Part shown: in pieces, positions 28,267 to 37,061 of the stretch
Position numbering within the stretch: position 1 is the stretch's first letter
How the letters are laid out: every line of letters starts with the position of its first letter
Source: Lentisphaerota bacterium
GTDB taxonomy: Bacteria > Verrucomicrobiota > Kiritimatiellia > JAAZAB01
Direction of reading: 5' to 3'
Length of the DNA stretch: 46,416 bases
NCBI GenBank assembly: GCA_012514555.1
Contig: JAAZAB010000248.1
Coordinates: 1 to 46,416, forward strand
Notes under the pieces: model-generated
What the model was told of the DNA's origin: nothing
Seen by the model: the letters and a program-made list of their open reading frames with translations, nothing else
Databases searched by the model: none
Made by a program: the position numbers and the translations under genes

Positions 28267-29385
28267 ATGTTCAGAAAAGCGGTGTTCCCAGGGAAGTACA
28301 TCCAGGGCGCGGGCGCCCTGGGCGAACTGCCCGCACTGATCGGCTTGCTGGGCAGGAAGGGTTTGGTATTGGCCTCGCCCACGGCGTGCAAAAAGGCGCT
28401 TCCCGGAAGCGGCCTTGATTTGAATGCGCGCGCCATCCCGGTCGAGACGTTCCGCGGCGAGTGTTGCGAGGATGAGCTGGCCCGCATCTCCGCGGTCATA
28501 GCTCGAAACCGCGCGGACGTGCTTGTCGGCATGGGCGGAGGCAAAACCATTGATACCGCGAAAATCGCGGCCGACCGGGCCGGCATACCCGTTATCATAA
28601 TCCCTACAGTCGCATCGACGGACGCGCCTTGCAGCGGGTGCGCTGTGCTGTACACAAAAGGCGGCGTTTTCGATTCCGTATGCTATCAGAAAACAAACCC
28701 GGCGGCGGTGCTTGTTGACACGGGCATCATCGCGGCGGCGCCGGTGCGCTTCCTTGTGGCCGGGATGGGCGACGCGCTGTCCACGTGGTTCGAAGCCCGG
28801 TCGTGCGACCGCACCCATTCGGCGAACGAGTGCGGCGGGTACAGCACAATCACCGGGCTCAATATCGCTAAACTCTGCTATGAAACGCTGCTTGAATACG
28901 GCGCGGCAGCCAAGATCGCCTGCGAGCGGAACACAGTCACCCCGGCCCTTGAGCGCGTCGTAGAGGCGAATGTCCTGTTGAGCGGAATCGGGTTTGAAAG
29001 CTCAGGGCTCGCGGCCGCCCATTCCATACATAACGGCCTTACCGCGCTGGCGGAAACCCACGCCTTCTACCACGGCGAAAAAGTCGCCTTTGGCGTTTTG
29101 GCCGGGCTCCAGCTCACGGACGCGCCGGCAAAAGAATCGGACGCAGCCTTTTCGTTCTGCGAGGACATGGGCCTGCCGATCACGCTTGCGGATATCGGCC
29201 TTGGAAAGGCAGGCCGCGGCAAGCTGCTGAAGGCGGCCGAAAAGGCCTGCGCGCCCGGAGCGTCAATCCATCACGAAGCCGGCGTGATCACTCCCGGGAA
29301 AGTTCTGGATGCCATGCTCGCCGCGGACGCGATGGGCAGGCAAAGAGGCGGATCCGGGAAAAGACGGCGTGCGCGCGGGCGTTGA
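28267..29385 (+). CDS. gldA: Iron-containing alcohol dehydrogenase family, glycerol dehydrogenase-like
   Basis: GMGGGKTIDTAKIAAD, PTVASTDAPCSGCAVLYT, GMGDALSTWFEA, AAHSIHNGLT, HGEKVAFGVL. Confidence 0.9.
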   Translation: MFRKAVFPGKYIQGAGALGELPALIGLLGRKGLVLASPTACKKALPGSGLDLNARAIPVETFRGECCEDELARISAVIARNRADVLVGMGGGKTIDTAKIAADRAGIPVIIIPTVASTDAPCSGCAVLYTKGGVFDSVCYQKTNPAAVLVDTGIIAAAPVRFLVAGMGDALSTWFEARSCDRTHSANECGGYSTITGLNIAKLCYETLLEYGAAAKIACERNTVTPALERVVEANVLLSGIGFESSGLAAAHSIHNGLTALAETHAFYHGEKVAFGVLAGLQLTDAPAKESDAAFSFCEDMGLPITLADIGLGKAGRGKLLKAAEKACAPGASIHHEAGVITPGKVLDAMLAADAMGRQRGGSGKRRRARGR

Positions 29386-29500
29386 CTGCCGTCAATGCGC
29401 GGGGGGCGCGGGACGCATCGCGGCTGAATACGCCGGCATGCGTCCGATCCGGGTCCGGGCCGTGTGTGGGTGAAAGAGAGGAGACAGATGCCTTTTCCTT

Positions 29501-29625
29501 CCTGCTTTCCAAATTATCTCCTGCCTGCGTGAAGAGGGGTTGAGCGGAACATCCAATATCCAAGGAATCCGATGAACATTGGGAGTTCCTTGTTGGATAT
29601 TGGATATCCGATTGCTCTTTCCAGG
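29501..29625. repeat. Dispersed palindromic repeat, copy 2
   Basis: Matches 101-219 with about 4 substitutions and a ~6-nt indel; ATCCAATATCCAAGGAA ... TTCCTTGTTGGATATTGGAT. Confidence 0.92.
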
Positions 29626-29663
29626 ATGATATGGCGATCCGGGGTAACACAGGTCGACAGGAT

Positions 29664-30977
29664 TCAGGATTCTGTCTGCCTGGTTGGCAGCTTCCGCACA
29701 ACCGCCTCGGCCACGCGATTCCGCCGCACCTTGCGCACAAGCACGTCAACCCCGCCCGCCCGGATCGTATCGTCACTCCGCGCCGATTCGATTCGAACCC
29801 GGTCCACCCAGTCCGCCAGCGTCCACTTTGCATCCACGTTCGGAAAAACATCCGCCCCAATTGTCTTCGCCAAGTCTTCAAGCGCCACGCCGCCGCCGAC
29901 AATCCATCCATCGCCGATCGGGTGAACGTGCGTCGGCAGCCTGTCATACTCGTCATGGATGTCCCCGACGAGCTCTTCGACAACGTCCTCCATAGTGACC
30001 AGGCCGAGCACGGCGGCGCCCTCCGTAACCAGCGTGATGTGAACCCGGTCCCGGATCATGTCCGTCAGCGCCTGCGCCAGCGTGGTGTTGGACTCCATAC
30101 GCCGGATCGGCCGCACGATGCCCCTTAAGCCGGCGCCCGCAGGGTCAATCTTCAGCGCCACCACGATATCCTTGAACATCACATACCCGCTGATGGTTTG
30201 CGGGTCGCCTTCCGCCTCGCACACCGGGTACCGGGTGTGGCTGTTGATGTGCGCCGCTATCAGCGCGTCAGCCAGGCTCGCGCCCGCCGGAATGGTGGCG
30301 ATGTCGCGCGCCGGCACCATGGCGTCAGTCACCCGCCGCGCCGACAACTGCACCGCCGAGAGCACAATGCGCTCCTCCATAGGCCCGATTATGCGGGTCA
30401 CCCGCGCCAGGGCGGTCGCGGCCCGCAGTTCCAGGAGCCCGGTTCGATCCTCATGCGTATGATCTCCCGCCCAGCGTTTCTTTCCCATGCGCATCAGCTT
30501 CTTCACCGCGGACTCGAACACGAACACCACCGGGTGGAAGACCCGCGAGACGAGCTTCATGAGCGGTGAAAGGGCAAGAACCACCCCTTCCTTGTTGTTG
30601 ATTCCGATCATCTTCGGGACCAGCTCCGCGAAAACGATCGTCACCGCGCTTAAGGGGATCACGAAAATCAGGAGTCCAAGGAACTCGGATGTCCCTACGG
30701 ACACTTTCAAGGTCCGCGCCAGCCACGGCGACAGATAGTCGTCCACGCTGGCTCCCCCTGTGGCTGCCGCGATCGCGCCGGCCAGCGTGATGCCCAACTG
30801 GATCACCGCCAGGCTGCCTTCCATCCGATCCTTCATGAACACCGCGCACCGCGCACCGCGCTGGCCGGCCTTGAGCAGCACCTCAAGCCTGGCGCGCGAT
30901 ACCGCGGCCAGGGCCATCTCGTAGGATGCAAACACGGCGTTCACAAACAGCATCATCGCTATGACAAGCACTTCCAT
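29664..30977 (-). CDS. CNNM-domain / CBS-pair / CorC_HlyC transporter-associated protein
   Basis: Four-TM DUF21-like N-terminus, CBS pair (MVPARDIATIPAGASLADALIAAHINSHTRYPVCE; LVTEGAAVLGLVTMEDVVEELVGDIHDEYD), C-terminal HlyC/CorC domain. Confidence 0.93.
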   Translation of the reverse strand: MEVLVIAMMLFVNAVFASYEMALAAVSRARLEVLLKAGQRGARCAVFMKDRMEGSLAVIQLGITLAGAIAAATGGASVDDYLSPWLARTLKVSVGTSEFLGLLIFVIPLSAVTIVFAELVPKMIGINNKEGVVLALSPLMKLVSRVFHPVVFVFESAVKKLMRMGKKRWAGDHTHEDRTGLLELRAATALARVTRIIGPMEERIVLSAVQLSARRVTDAMVPARDIATIPAGASLADALIAAHINSHTRYPVCEAEGDPQTISGYVMFKDIVVALKIDPAGAGLRGIVRPIRRMESNTTLAQALTDMIRDRVHITLVTEGAAVLGLVTMEDVVEELVGDIHDEYDRLPTHVHPIGDGWIVGGGVALEDLAKTIGADVFPNVDAKWTLADWVDRVRIESARSDDTIRAGGVDVLVRKVRRNRVAEAVVRKLPTRQTES

Positions 30978-31211
30978 CAACACTCCCGCCCAAAAAGCAT
31001 CGCTGCATGGAAAAAGCCGCGCCGCGCACGACATACCCGGCCGCGCAGCCGCGCAGGATTCCACGTCTCCGCGCAATTTCACTCTAGTCCAAAGCGCGCT
31101 TTTTAGCAATGAATTCCCTGCTGGTCAATTCGTTTCTGAACCTGGGCAACGCGCCGGTAAAAGCCCAGTAGACAGGCGTCAGGAGACGGGAGGGTTCAGG
31201 GTTCAGGGCTC

Positions 31212-31341
31212 GGGGTTCAGGGGAGGCTGTTCGAGGACGAGGGGAGAGTTTTGGGTTTTGAGTTGGAAGAGGAGGAAATCGCTTTCGCTATCGAAATCGA
31301 AATCGGGATCGGGGTTCAGGGGAGGCTGTTCGAGGACGAGG
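31212..31341. repeat. 31-nt perfect direct repeat (two copies) plus short GACGAG and TCGAAA-like tandem tracts
   Basis: ggggttcaggggaggctgttcgaggacgagg at 31212-31242 and 31311-31341; (gacgag)n follows copy 2. Confidence 0.9.
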
Positions 31342-31402
31342 ACGAGGACGAGGAACAGCACTTCCATGTGGAAGATGCTGATGCTGCACTGAAAGACATC
31401 AA

Positions 31403-31540
31403 CAGAATATCCAATAACCAACAAGGAATATCCAATGTCCAAGTGAGCGAGAGATGAGAATGGGCGTATCCAAGTCCAACCATTCACCATGCCCGCGCAC
31501 CCCTTGTTCCATGGACTTGAGTGTTGGATATTCGCTTTTG
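31403..31540. repeat. Divergent member(s) of the TCCAATATCC-type palindromic repeat
   Basis: aacagaatatccaataaccaacaaggaatatccaatgtccaag ... AAGTCCA/TGGACTT inverted repeat ... gtgttggatattcg. Confidence 0.6.
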
Positions 31541-31649
31541 GCCCTGTTTTTCGTTCCTGCCGGACGTCTGGCTTCCGCCGCCGCGCCGCGCCATTAAGGC
31601 CGAAAAATTGACTGCATTTGTCCCAGCAAAAAAAAGTGAAAAAAATCAT

Positions 31650-31678
31650 TTGACAGTATTGTGGGGGCAGGTGTAGAA
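31650..31678 (+). promoter_or_regulatory. Candidate mraZ/dcw promoter with upstream A-tracts
   Basis: TTGACA 31650-31655 preceded by aaaaaaaagtgaaaaaaatca; weak -10 (TGTAGA/GTAGAA); GTGGG motif at 31661. Confidence 0.5.
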
Positions 31679-31700
31679 GGATGTCAGGAGGAAGTGTGAA

Positions 31701-32201
31701 GTGGGGCAGAGCAATAAAGACGAGGAGAGGGAGGGTTTGGTAGGGGGCAGGCTCATTGTTTCGCATTTTGCCCATTACCTGGACCCCAAGAAAAGGCTGA
31801 CCATTCCTGCGTCGTGGCGGGAGCTCGTTGGAGAGCCTTCGGCCTTGTACATCATGCCGGGCCTGAAGAACGAAAAATGCCTTTACGTGTATCCGGCCCG
31901 GGAGATGCCCCGCCTGCTGGAGCGAATCCGCGGGATAGGGAGCGGCGATCAGAGGGCAAAGGCGTTTGCGCGTTTCCTTGGATACAAGTCGGATTACGTT
32001 TCGTGGGATCCGCAGGGCCGCATCCGGATCAGGGACGATTTGCTCGAGTTTGCCGGGCTGGCCGAGCGCGTGGAGATGCATGGCGCCTGGAATCACATCG
32101 AGTTGTGGAACGAGAAAGAGTTCAACCTCTGGAAGTCGGAGCAGGGGGTTGAACAGACCAGCATGGCGGACATGCAGCGGTATTTTGAGGACGAGATGTA
32201 G
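31701..32201 (+). CDS. mraZ: Transcriptional regulator MraZ
   Basis: HYLDPKKRLTIPASWREL and second half FLGYKSDYVSWDPQGRIRIRDDLLEFAGL; SD AGGAGG, GTG start; upstream of rsmH. Confidence 0.9.
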   Translation: MGQSNKDEEREGLVGGRLIVSHFAHYLDPKKRLTIPASWRELVGEPSALYIMPGLKNEKCLYVYPAREMPRLLERIRGIGSGDQRAKAFARFLGYKSDYVSWDPQGRIRIRDDLLEFAGLAERVEMHGAWNHIELWNEKEFNLWKSEQGVEQTSMADMQRYFEDEM

Positions 32202-32283
32202 GCTTGTGCTTGAATCCCGCCGCATGGTGGACAGGGCGAATCAATGGTCGGCGCGCGCGAATCTTTCACAGCGGGGACGGGCG

Positions 32284-32478
32284 ATGAACAACAGGATTGT
32301 CGTGGTTGTCTGCTGCGTGTGCGGGCGTGAGAAGACATGGCGGGGATGGGAGTACCGTGATTTCAGGACGGATGCCGCAAAGGCTGTTTCCCACGGATTT
32401 TGCGAACGCTGTTACGAGACCGAGATGAATAAAATGCGCTGGGAGTCGGGGATGTCGCAGCCGGCTGCGGCGACATAG
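32284..32478 (+). CDS. Small Cys-rich (CxxC...CxxC) putative zinc-ribbon protein, 64 aa
   Basis: MNNRIVVVVCCVCGREKTWRGWEYRDFRTDAAKAVSHGFCERCYETEMNKMRWESGMSQPAAAT. Confidence 0.7.
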   Translation: MNNRIVVVVCCVCGREKTWRGWEYRDFRTDAAKAVSHGFCERCYETEMNKMRWESGMSQPAAAT

Positions 32479-32499
32479 GGCGGCCGGGGGCTGCGTCGA

Positions 32500-33423
32500 A
32501 TGCATGTGCCGGTTATGGAGGGGGAGGTTCTTGAGCTGCTTGTGGCGCGCAGGGGCGGCGCCTTCATTGACGCGACCGTGGGCAATGGCGGGCATGCCCG
32601 TGCGATTCTCGAGTGCGCCGGGCCCAACGGGCGGCTGCTGGGCGTGGACCAGGACCCGGAGGCCCTTGCGAAGGCTGGGGCGGCCCTTGGGGCGTTTGGA
32701 TCGCGCTGCGCGCTGAGGCGCGGGAACTTTGAAGCATTGGACAGGATAGCCAGGGAGGCGGGCTTTTTTGCCGTGAACGGGATTTTAATGGACTTGGGAA
32801 TGTGTTCGGACCAGGTGGAAGCGGCGGATCGGGGCTTCAGCTTTCTCCGGGACGGCCCTCTGGACATGCGCATGGACCCCGAAGGGCCGGTGACCGCCGC
32901 GGACCTGGTGAACACGTGGTCCGAGGAACAGCTTGCGCTCCTGCTGTTTCGCTGCGGGGAGGAGCCCGGGGCGAGGCGTATTGCCAGGGCGATTGTGCGG
33001 GAGCGCGGCAGGGGCCCGATCGAGCGCACGGGCGCGCTTGCGGGTTTGGCGGCGCGGGCTTTGGGCCGGCGCTGCGGCCGGGCTCATCCTGCCACGCGCA
33101 CTTTCCAGGCCCTTCGAATTGAAGTGAATCGCGAGCTGGAAGTGTTGGAGGCCGGCATTGAGGCCGCGATAGGGCTGCTGGCGCCGGGCGGCCGCCTTGC
33201 CGTGATTGCATATCACAGCCTTGAGGACCGGATTGTCAAAAGCGTGTTCCGCGAGCACGCCGGGCGGATGGAGTCGCTGGCCGGGGGCGGCCGGCGGCGT
33301 GTCGGCCGGGACCCGGCGATTCGCAGGATAACGCCCAAGCCCGTGACGCCGGGCACAGACGAGGTGCAATTGAACCCGAGGGCGCGCTCAGCAAAACTGC
33401 GCTGCGTGGAAAGGATGGAGTGA
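32500..33423 (+). CDS. rsmH: 16S rRNA (cytosine(1402)-N(4))-methyltransferase
   Basis: HVPVMEGEVLELL, FIDATVGNGGHARAIL, MDLGMCSDQVEAADRGFSF, VIAYHSLEDRIVK. Confidence 0.97.
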   Translation: MHVPVMEGEVLELLVARRGGAFIDATVGNGGHARAILECAGPNGRLLGVDQDPEALAKAGAALGAFGSRCALRRGNFEALDRIAREAGFFAVNGILMDLGMCSDQVEAADRGFSFLRDGPLDMRMDPEGPVTAADLVNTWSEEQLALLLFRCGEEPGARRIARAIVRERGRGPIERTGALAGLAARALGRRCGRAHPATRTFQALRIEVNRELEVLEAGIEAAIGLLAPGGRLAVIAYHSLEDRIVKSVFREHAGRMESLAGGGRRRVGRDPAIRRITPKPVTPGTDEVQLNPRARSAKLRCVERME

Positions 33424-33426
33424 ATT

Positions 33427-33816
33427 ATGCGGGCTAGAAATCGGAGAAGGGCCCCCGGATGGGCGATGCTGCCGCTGGCAATTCTGTCGGTCCTTGTCAT
33501 CATTGCCGTGCTTGCGCTGCTGTATGTGTGGATGGATGGCCGCAGCCAGAAGCTGGGCACGAGGATCAAGCGTCTCGAGTCGCGCCTCGAAGAAGTCAAC
33601 AAGGCATACGCCAACGAGCTATCCAAGTGGGAGACGCTCAAGACTCCGCAGAAAATAGAGAAGGCGCTGGCCCTCAACAGGACGGTGATGGTGTGGCCGG
33701 ACGAGGCCAGCATAGTCCGCATCCGGCCCTCAAATGCGCCTGACGGGACGCTGGCGCAGCTTAAAGGCGAGCTGGCCCATGCGCTCGGAGCGGGAAAGGC
33801 GGCTGGGAATGACTGA
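33427..33816 (+). CDS. ftsL: FtsL-like small bitopic membrane protein
   Basis: Single TM followed by coiled coil, located between rsmH and ftsI; call mainly from synteny. Confidence 0.65.
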   Translation: MRARNRRRAPGWAMLPLAILSVLVIIAVLALLYVWMDGRSQKLGTRIKRLESRLEEVNKAYANELSKWETLKTPQKIEKALALNRTVMVWPDEASIVRIRPSNAPDGTLAQLKGELAHALGAGKAAGND

Positions 33817-35617
33817 AAAAGCCAGCCGGTGGCGGTACACCCTGGTGGTTGCTTTCGTGGTCCTGTCCCTCGGGGGCCAGGCAATCCGGCTGGTGATGCT
33901 GCAAGCCTGGCCTGACCAGATACGCATTGACAGCATCAACCGCGCCCGCCAGCTCGTCAAGGACCTCAGTGTCGAGCGGGGTGCGATCGTGGATTGCCAC
34001 GGCCGGGTTCTGGCCATGGACGTGTTCCGCAAGGTCGTGTGCGCCGACCCGGTGGCGGTGGCCAGCAACCCCTGCCTGCAGGATGTGGCGGAAACGCTTG
34101 CTGATCCCCTGAACGTCAGCGCGCGCGTTTTGATGAGGCAGCTGGGGTCGAGCAGGCGCCGCTTTGTCTATCCGGCCGGGTATGGCCGCACCATTGACGA
34201 CGACCAGGCCTGCCTCATAAAGGAAAAGGGATTCCAGGGCGTGTTTTTCAACGACGTTCTCACGAGGTCTTATCCGCTCGGGGCAAGCATGTGCCACGTG
34301 CTGGGATATGTGAACCTGAAGGGGCAGGGCAGCGCCGGCATCGAGCTGAAGCTGGACGATTACCTTCGCGGAGTTCCCGGGCTGGTGGTTGGCGAATTTG
34401 ACGGACGCCGGCGGGAAATATACGAGCGCCGGAAGCTGGAGGTGAAGGCCAGGCTTGGCGCGAGCGTCATCCTTACGCTCGATCAATACGTGCAGTACCT
34501 GACCGAGCAGGCGTTGCTCCGGGCAATTGAAACGCACCGCGCCAAGGCGGCATGGGCGATTGTCCAGCGCGTGAAAACGGGCGAAATCCTTGCCATGGCG
34601 AGCCTGCCGGCTTACGATTTGAACCGTTTCCGGGAGGCGGAAGCGGAGTCAACCCGGAACCGGTGCATCGGGCTTGTGTACGAGCCGGGCTCGACGTTCA
34701 AAATCTCCGTTATTGCGGCGGCCTTGAACGAGGGGCGCGTGCGGCCCGACCAGGTGTTCGACTGCGAAGGGGGCGTTTGGATGTACCAGCGCCGGCCGCT
34801 GCGCGACTATCATCCTTACGACAAGCTCAGCGTGGCCGATGTCCTCAAGAAATCGAGCAATATCGGGGCGGCCAAGATCGGGCTGGCGCTGGGGCCGAGC
34901 CTTATGCACAAGTACTTGCTCGCGTTCGGGTTCGGCGAAAAAACGGGCGTTGACCTGCCCGGCGAGGAGGCGGGCATTCTGCACCCGGTGCAGGACTGGA
35001 TTGACATCAGTCCCACTCGCGTCGCGATGGGCCACGAGGTGGCCGTGACCGCCCTCCAGATGCTTAACGCGATGTGCACGATTGCCAACGACGGGGTGCG
35101 GATGCGGCCTTACGTGGTGCAGAGGGTCCTGGACCGGGACGGGCGCCTGCTTGTCGAACAGACGCCCACTGTCGCGGCAAGGCCGATCAAGCCGGAGACG
35201 GCCCGGCTCATGAGCCGCCTCCTGGTGCGCGCGACCGAGGAGGGCGGCACCGGGACGCGGGCGCGGGTCAGCGGCTACACTGTCGCCGGAAAGACCGGCA
35301 CTGCCCAGAAGATCGTGGACGGCCGTTATTCGGACTCCTTGAACGTGGCTTCGTTCGTGGGGGTTGTTCCGGCCGATGACCCGGAGCTTGGCATAATTGT
35401 CGTAGTGGACGAGCCCAGGGATTTGCATACCGGCGGCCTGGTGTCGGCCCCGGTTTTTCGCGAGATCGCCGAGGAGGCGCTGCGCTATCTCGACGTGCCC
35501 CCCTCCGATGCCGTCCAGGTCGCGCAAGGTGCACGCCCGCTGCCGGGCGGCCGCTCGGGGCGCGCGCTTGCCGCGTTGAAGGAGACGGCAGCCGATGAGA
35601 CTCAAGGACTTGATTGA
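33809..35617 (+). CDS. ftsI: Penicillin-binding protein (FtsI/PBP3-like transpeptidase)
   Basis: SxxK in YEPGSTFKISV, SxN in LKKSSNIGAAKI, KTG in VAGKTGTAQKI; start at ATG 33809 overlapping ftsL. Confidence 0.94.
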   Translation: MTEKASRWRYTLVVAFVVLSLGGQAIRLVMLQAWPDQIRIDSINRARQLVKDLSVERGAIVDCHGRVLAMDVFRKVVCADPVAVASNPCLQDVAETLADPLNVSARVLMRQLGSSRRRFVYPAGYGRTIDDDQACLIKEKGFQGVFFNDVLTRSYPLGASMCHVLGYVNLKGQGSAGIELKLDDYLRGVPGLVVGEFDGRRREIYERRKLEVKARLGASVILTLDQYVQYLTEQALLRAIETHRAKAAWAIVQRVKTGEILAMASLPAYDLNRFREAEAESTRNRCIGLVYEPGSTFKISVIAAALNEGRVRPDQVFDCEGGVWMYQRRPLRDYHPYDKLSVADVLKKSSNIGAAKIGLALGPSLMHKYLLAFGFGEKTGVDLPGEEAGILHPVQDWIDISPTRVAMGHEVAVTALQMLNAMCTIANDGVRMRPYVVQRVLDRDGRLLVEQTPTVAARPIKPETARLMSRLLVRATEEGGTGTRARVSGYTVAGKTGTAQKIVDGRYSDSLNVASFVGVVPADDPELGIIVVVDEPRDLHTGGLVSAPVFREIAEEALRYLDVPPSDAVQVAQGARPLPGGRSGRALAALKETAADETQGLD

Positions 35618-37061
35618 GGCCGTTCGCCCCTTGTCCGTCAGCGGCCGGACGGACGTCGAGGTGAGGAGCGTTGTTCACGACTCGCGCCAGGTCGAGCCCG
35701 GCGCCCTGTTCGCGGCCGTCCGGGGACGCAAGGCGGACGCGTCCCGCTTCATTCCCGACGCCGTGGAGCGCGGCGCGGTGGCCGTGATTGCGGAGGCGCC
35801 TGTGCCCGCCGCGCGCGCCGCGGTCCTTCATGTGGCCAATGCGCGCCGCGCGCTCGCGGACGCCGCCTGCGCGTTTCACGGCCACCCTTCGCGGCGCCTC
35901 TCCGTTCTCGGGATCACCGGCACGAACGGCAAGACCACCGTCTCCTACATGATCCGCTCCGTGCTTGAAGGCGAAGGGCTGGGCACGGGCCTTGTTGGGA
36001 CCATCCGGTACGTGATGGGCGAGCGCACGATTCCCGCGGACCGAACGACGCCGGAGGCGACGGACCTGCAGGAGATGCTGGCGGGCATGGCGCATGCCGG
36101 CTGCGCCGCGGCCGTGATGGAAGTCTCCTCGCACTCGCTCGTGCAGGAGCGGGTCCGGGGCGTGGAGTTTGACGAGGCGGTGTTCACGAACCTGACGCAA
36201 GACCACCTTGACTATCACGGCACGGTGGAGAACTACTACGCCGCCAAGCGGATGCTGTTCACGGACTACTGCTCCGGCGCGAAGGCCTGCCGCGCCATTG
36301 TCAACCTTGACGACGCCTTTGGCGCCCGGCTGCTCAAGGAGTGCGCCTGCCGCGAGAAGATCGCGTACGGCGAGAGCCCGGGCGCGCAGGTGCGGCCAGA
36401 GCGAATCAGCCTCGGCGCCGAGGGCAGCGCGTTCACGGTTCGCTCGCCGTGGGGCGACGCGGAACTGAGGCTCCGGCTGCTGGGGCGCTACAACGTGAGC
36501 AACGCGCTCGCCGCCTTCGCCGCGTGCGCGGCGCTCGGGGTGAAGCCGGGCCGCATTGCCGCGGCGCTGTCGGCGATGACCGCGGTCCCGGGCCGCCTCC
36601 AGGAGCTTCAGACCGGCCGCGGGTTCCAGGTCTTCGTGGATTACGCGCACACGCACGACGCGATCCGGAACGTGCTCGGCACGCTGCGCGAGATAGCGCG
36701 GAACCGCCTGATAATCGTATTCGGCTGCGGCGGGGACCGGGACCGCGGAAAGCGGCCGCTCATGGGCGCCGCGGCCTCCGAGCTTTCGGACTTCGCGGTC
36801 GTCACCTCGGACAACCCGCGCAGCGAGGAGCCCTCGGCCATAATCGGGGAAATCATCGCCGGCGTGAAGCGGCGCGACCGGGTCGAGGTGATCGAGGACC
36901 GGCGCGAGGCGATAGGGCGGGCCATGGCCATGGCTGAGCCGGGTGACATTGTGCTTATCGCCGGCAAAGGCCATGAAAACACGCAGTCGGTTGGCGACAA
37001 GGTGTTTCCTTTTGACGACACACAGGTGGCAAGGGAATGGCTGGAACAGAATCATCGTTGA
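35595..37061 (+). CDS. murE: UDP-N-acetylmuramoyl-L-alanyl-D-glutamate--2,6-diaminopimelate ligase
   Basis: GITGTNGKTTVSYMI; DNPRSEEP motif typical of meso-DAP-adding enzymes. Confidence 0.95.
   Translation: MRLKDLIEAVRPLSVSGRTDVEVRSVVHDSRQVEPGALFAAVRGRKADASRFIPDAVERGAVAVIAEAPVPAARAAVLHVANARRALADAACAFHGHPSRRLSVLGITGTNGKTTVSYMIRSVLEGEGLGTGLVGTIRYVMGERTIPADRTTPEATDLQEMLAGMAHAGCAAAVMEVSSHSLVQERVRGVEFDEAVFTNLTQDHLDYHGTVENYYAAKRMLFTDYCSGAKACRAIVNLDDAFGARLLKECACREKIAYGESPGAQVRPERISLGAEGSAFTVRSPWGDAELRLRLLGRYNVSNALAAFAACAALGVKPGRIAAALSAMTAVPGRLQELQTGRGFQVFVDYAHTHDAIRNVLGTLREIARNRLIIVFGCGGDRDRGKRPLMGAAASELSDFAVVTSDNPRSEEPSAIIGEIIAGVKRRDRVEVIEDRREAIGRAMAMAEPGDIVLIAGKGHENTQSVGDKVFPFDDTQVAREWLEQNHR

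Noticed and set aside
31195-31345. Direct repeats considered as a CRISPR array
   Set aside because: Only two copies of a non-palindromic 31-mer, spacer-like stretch of irregular low complexity, no cas genes
31251-31457. ORFs with acidic repeats (EDEDEDEEQ; DPDFDFDSESDF)
   Set aside because: Translations of simple tandem repeats, not credible proteins
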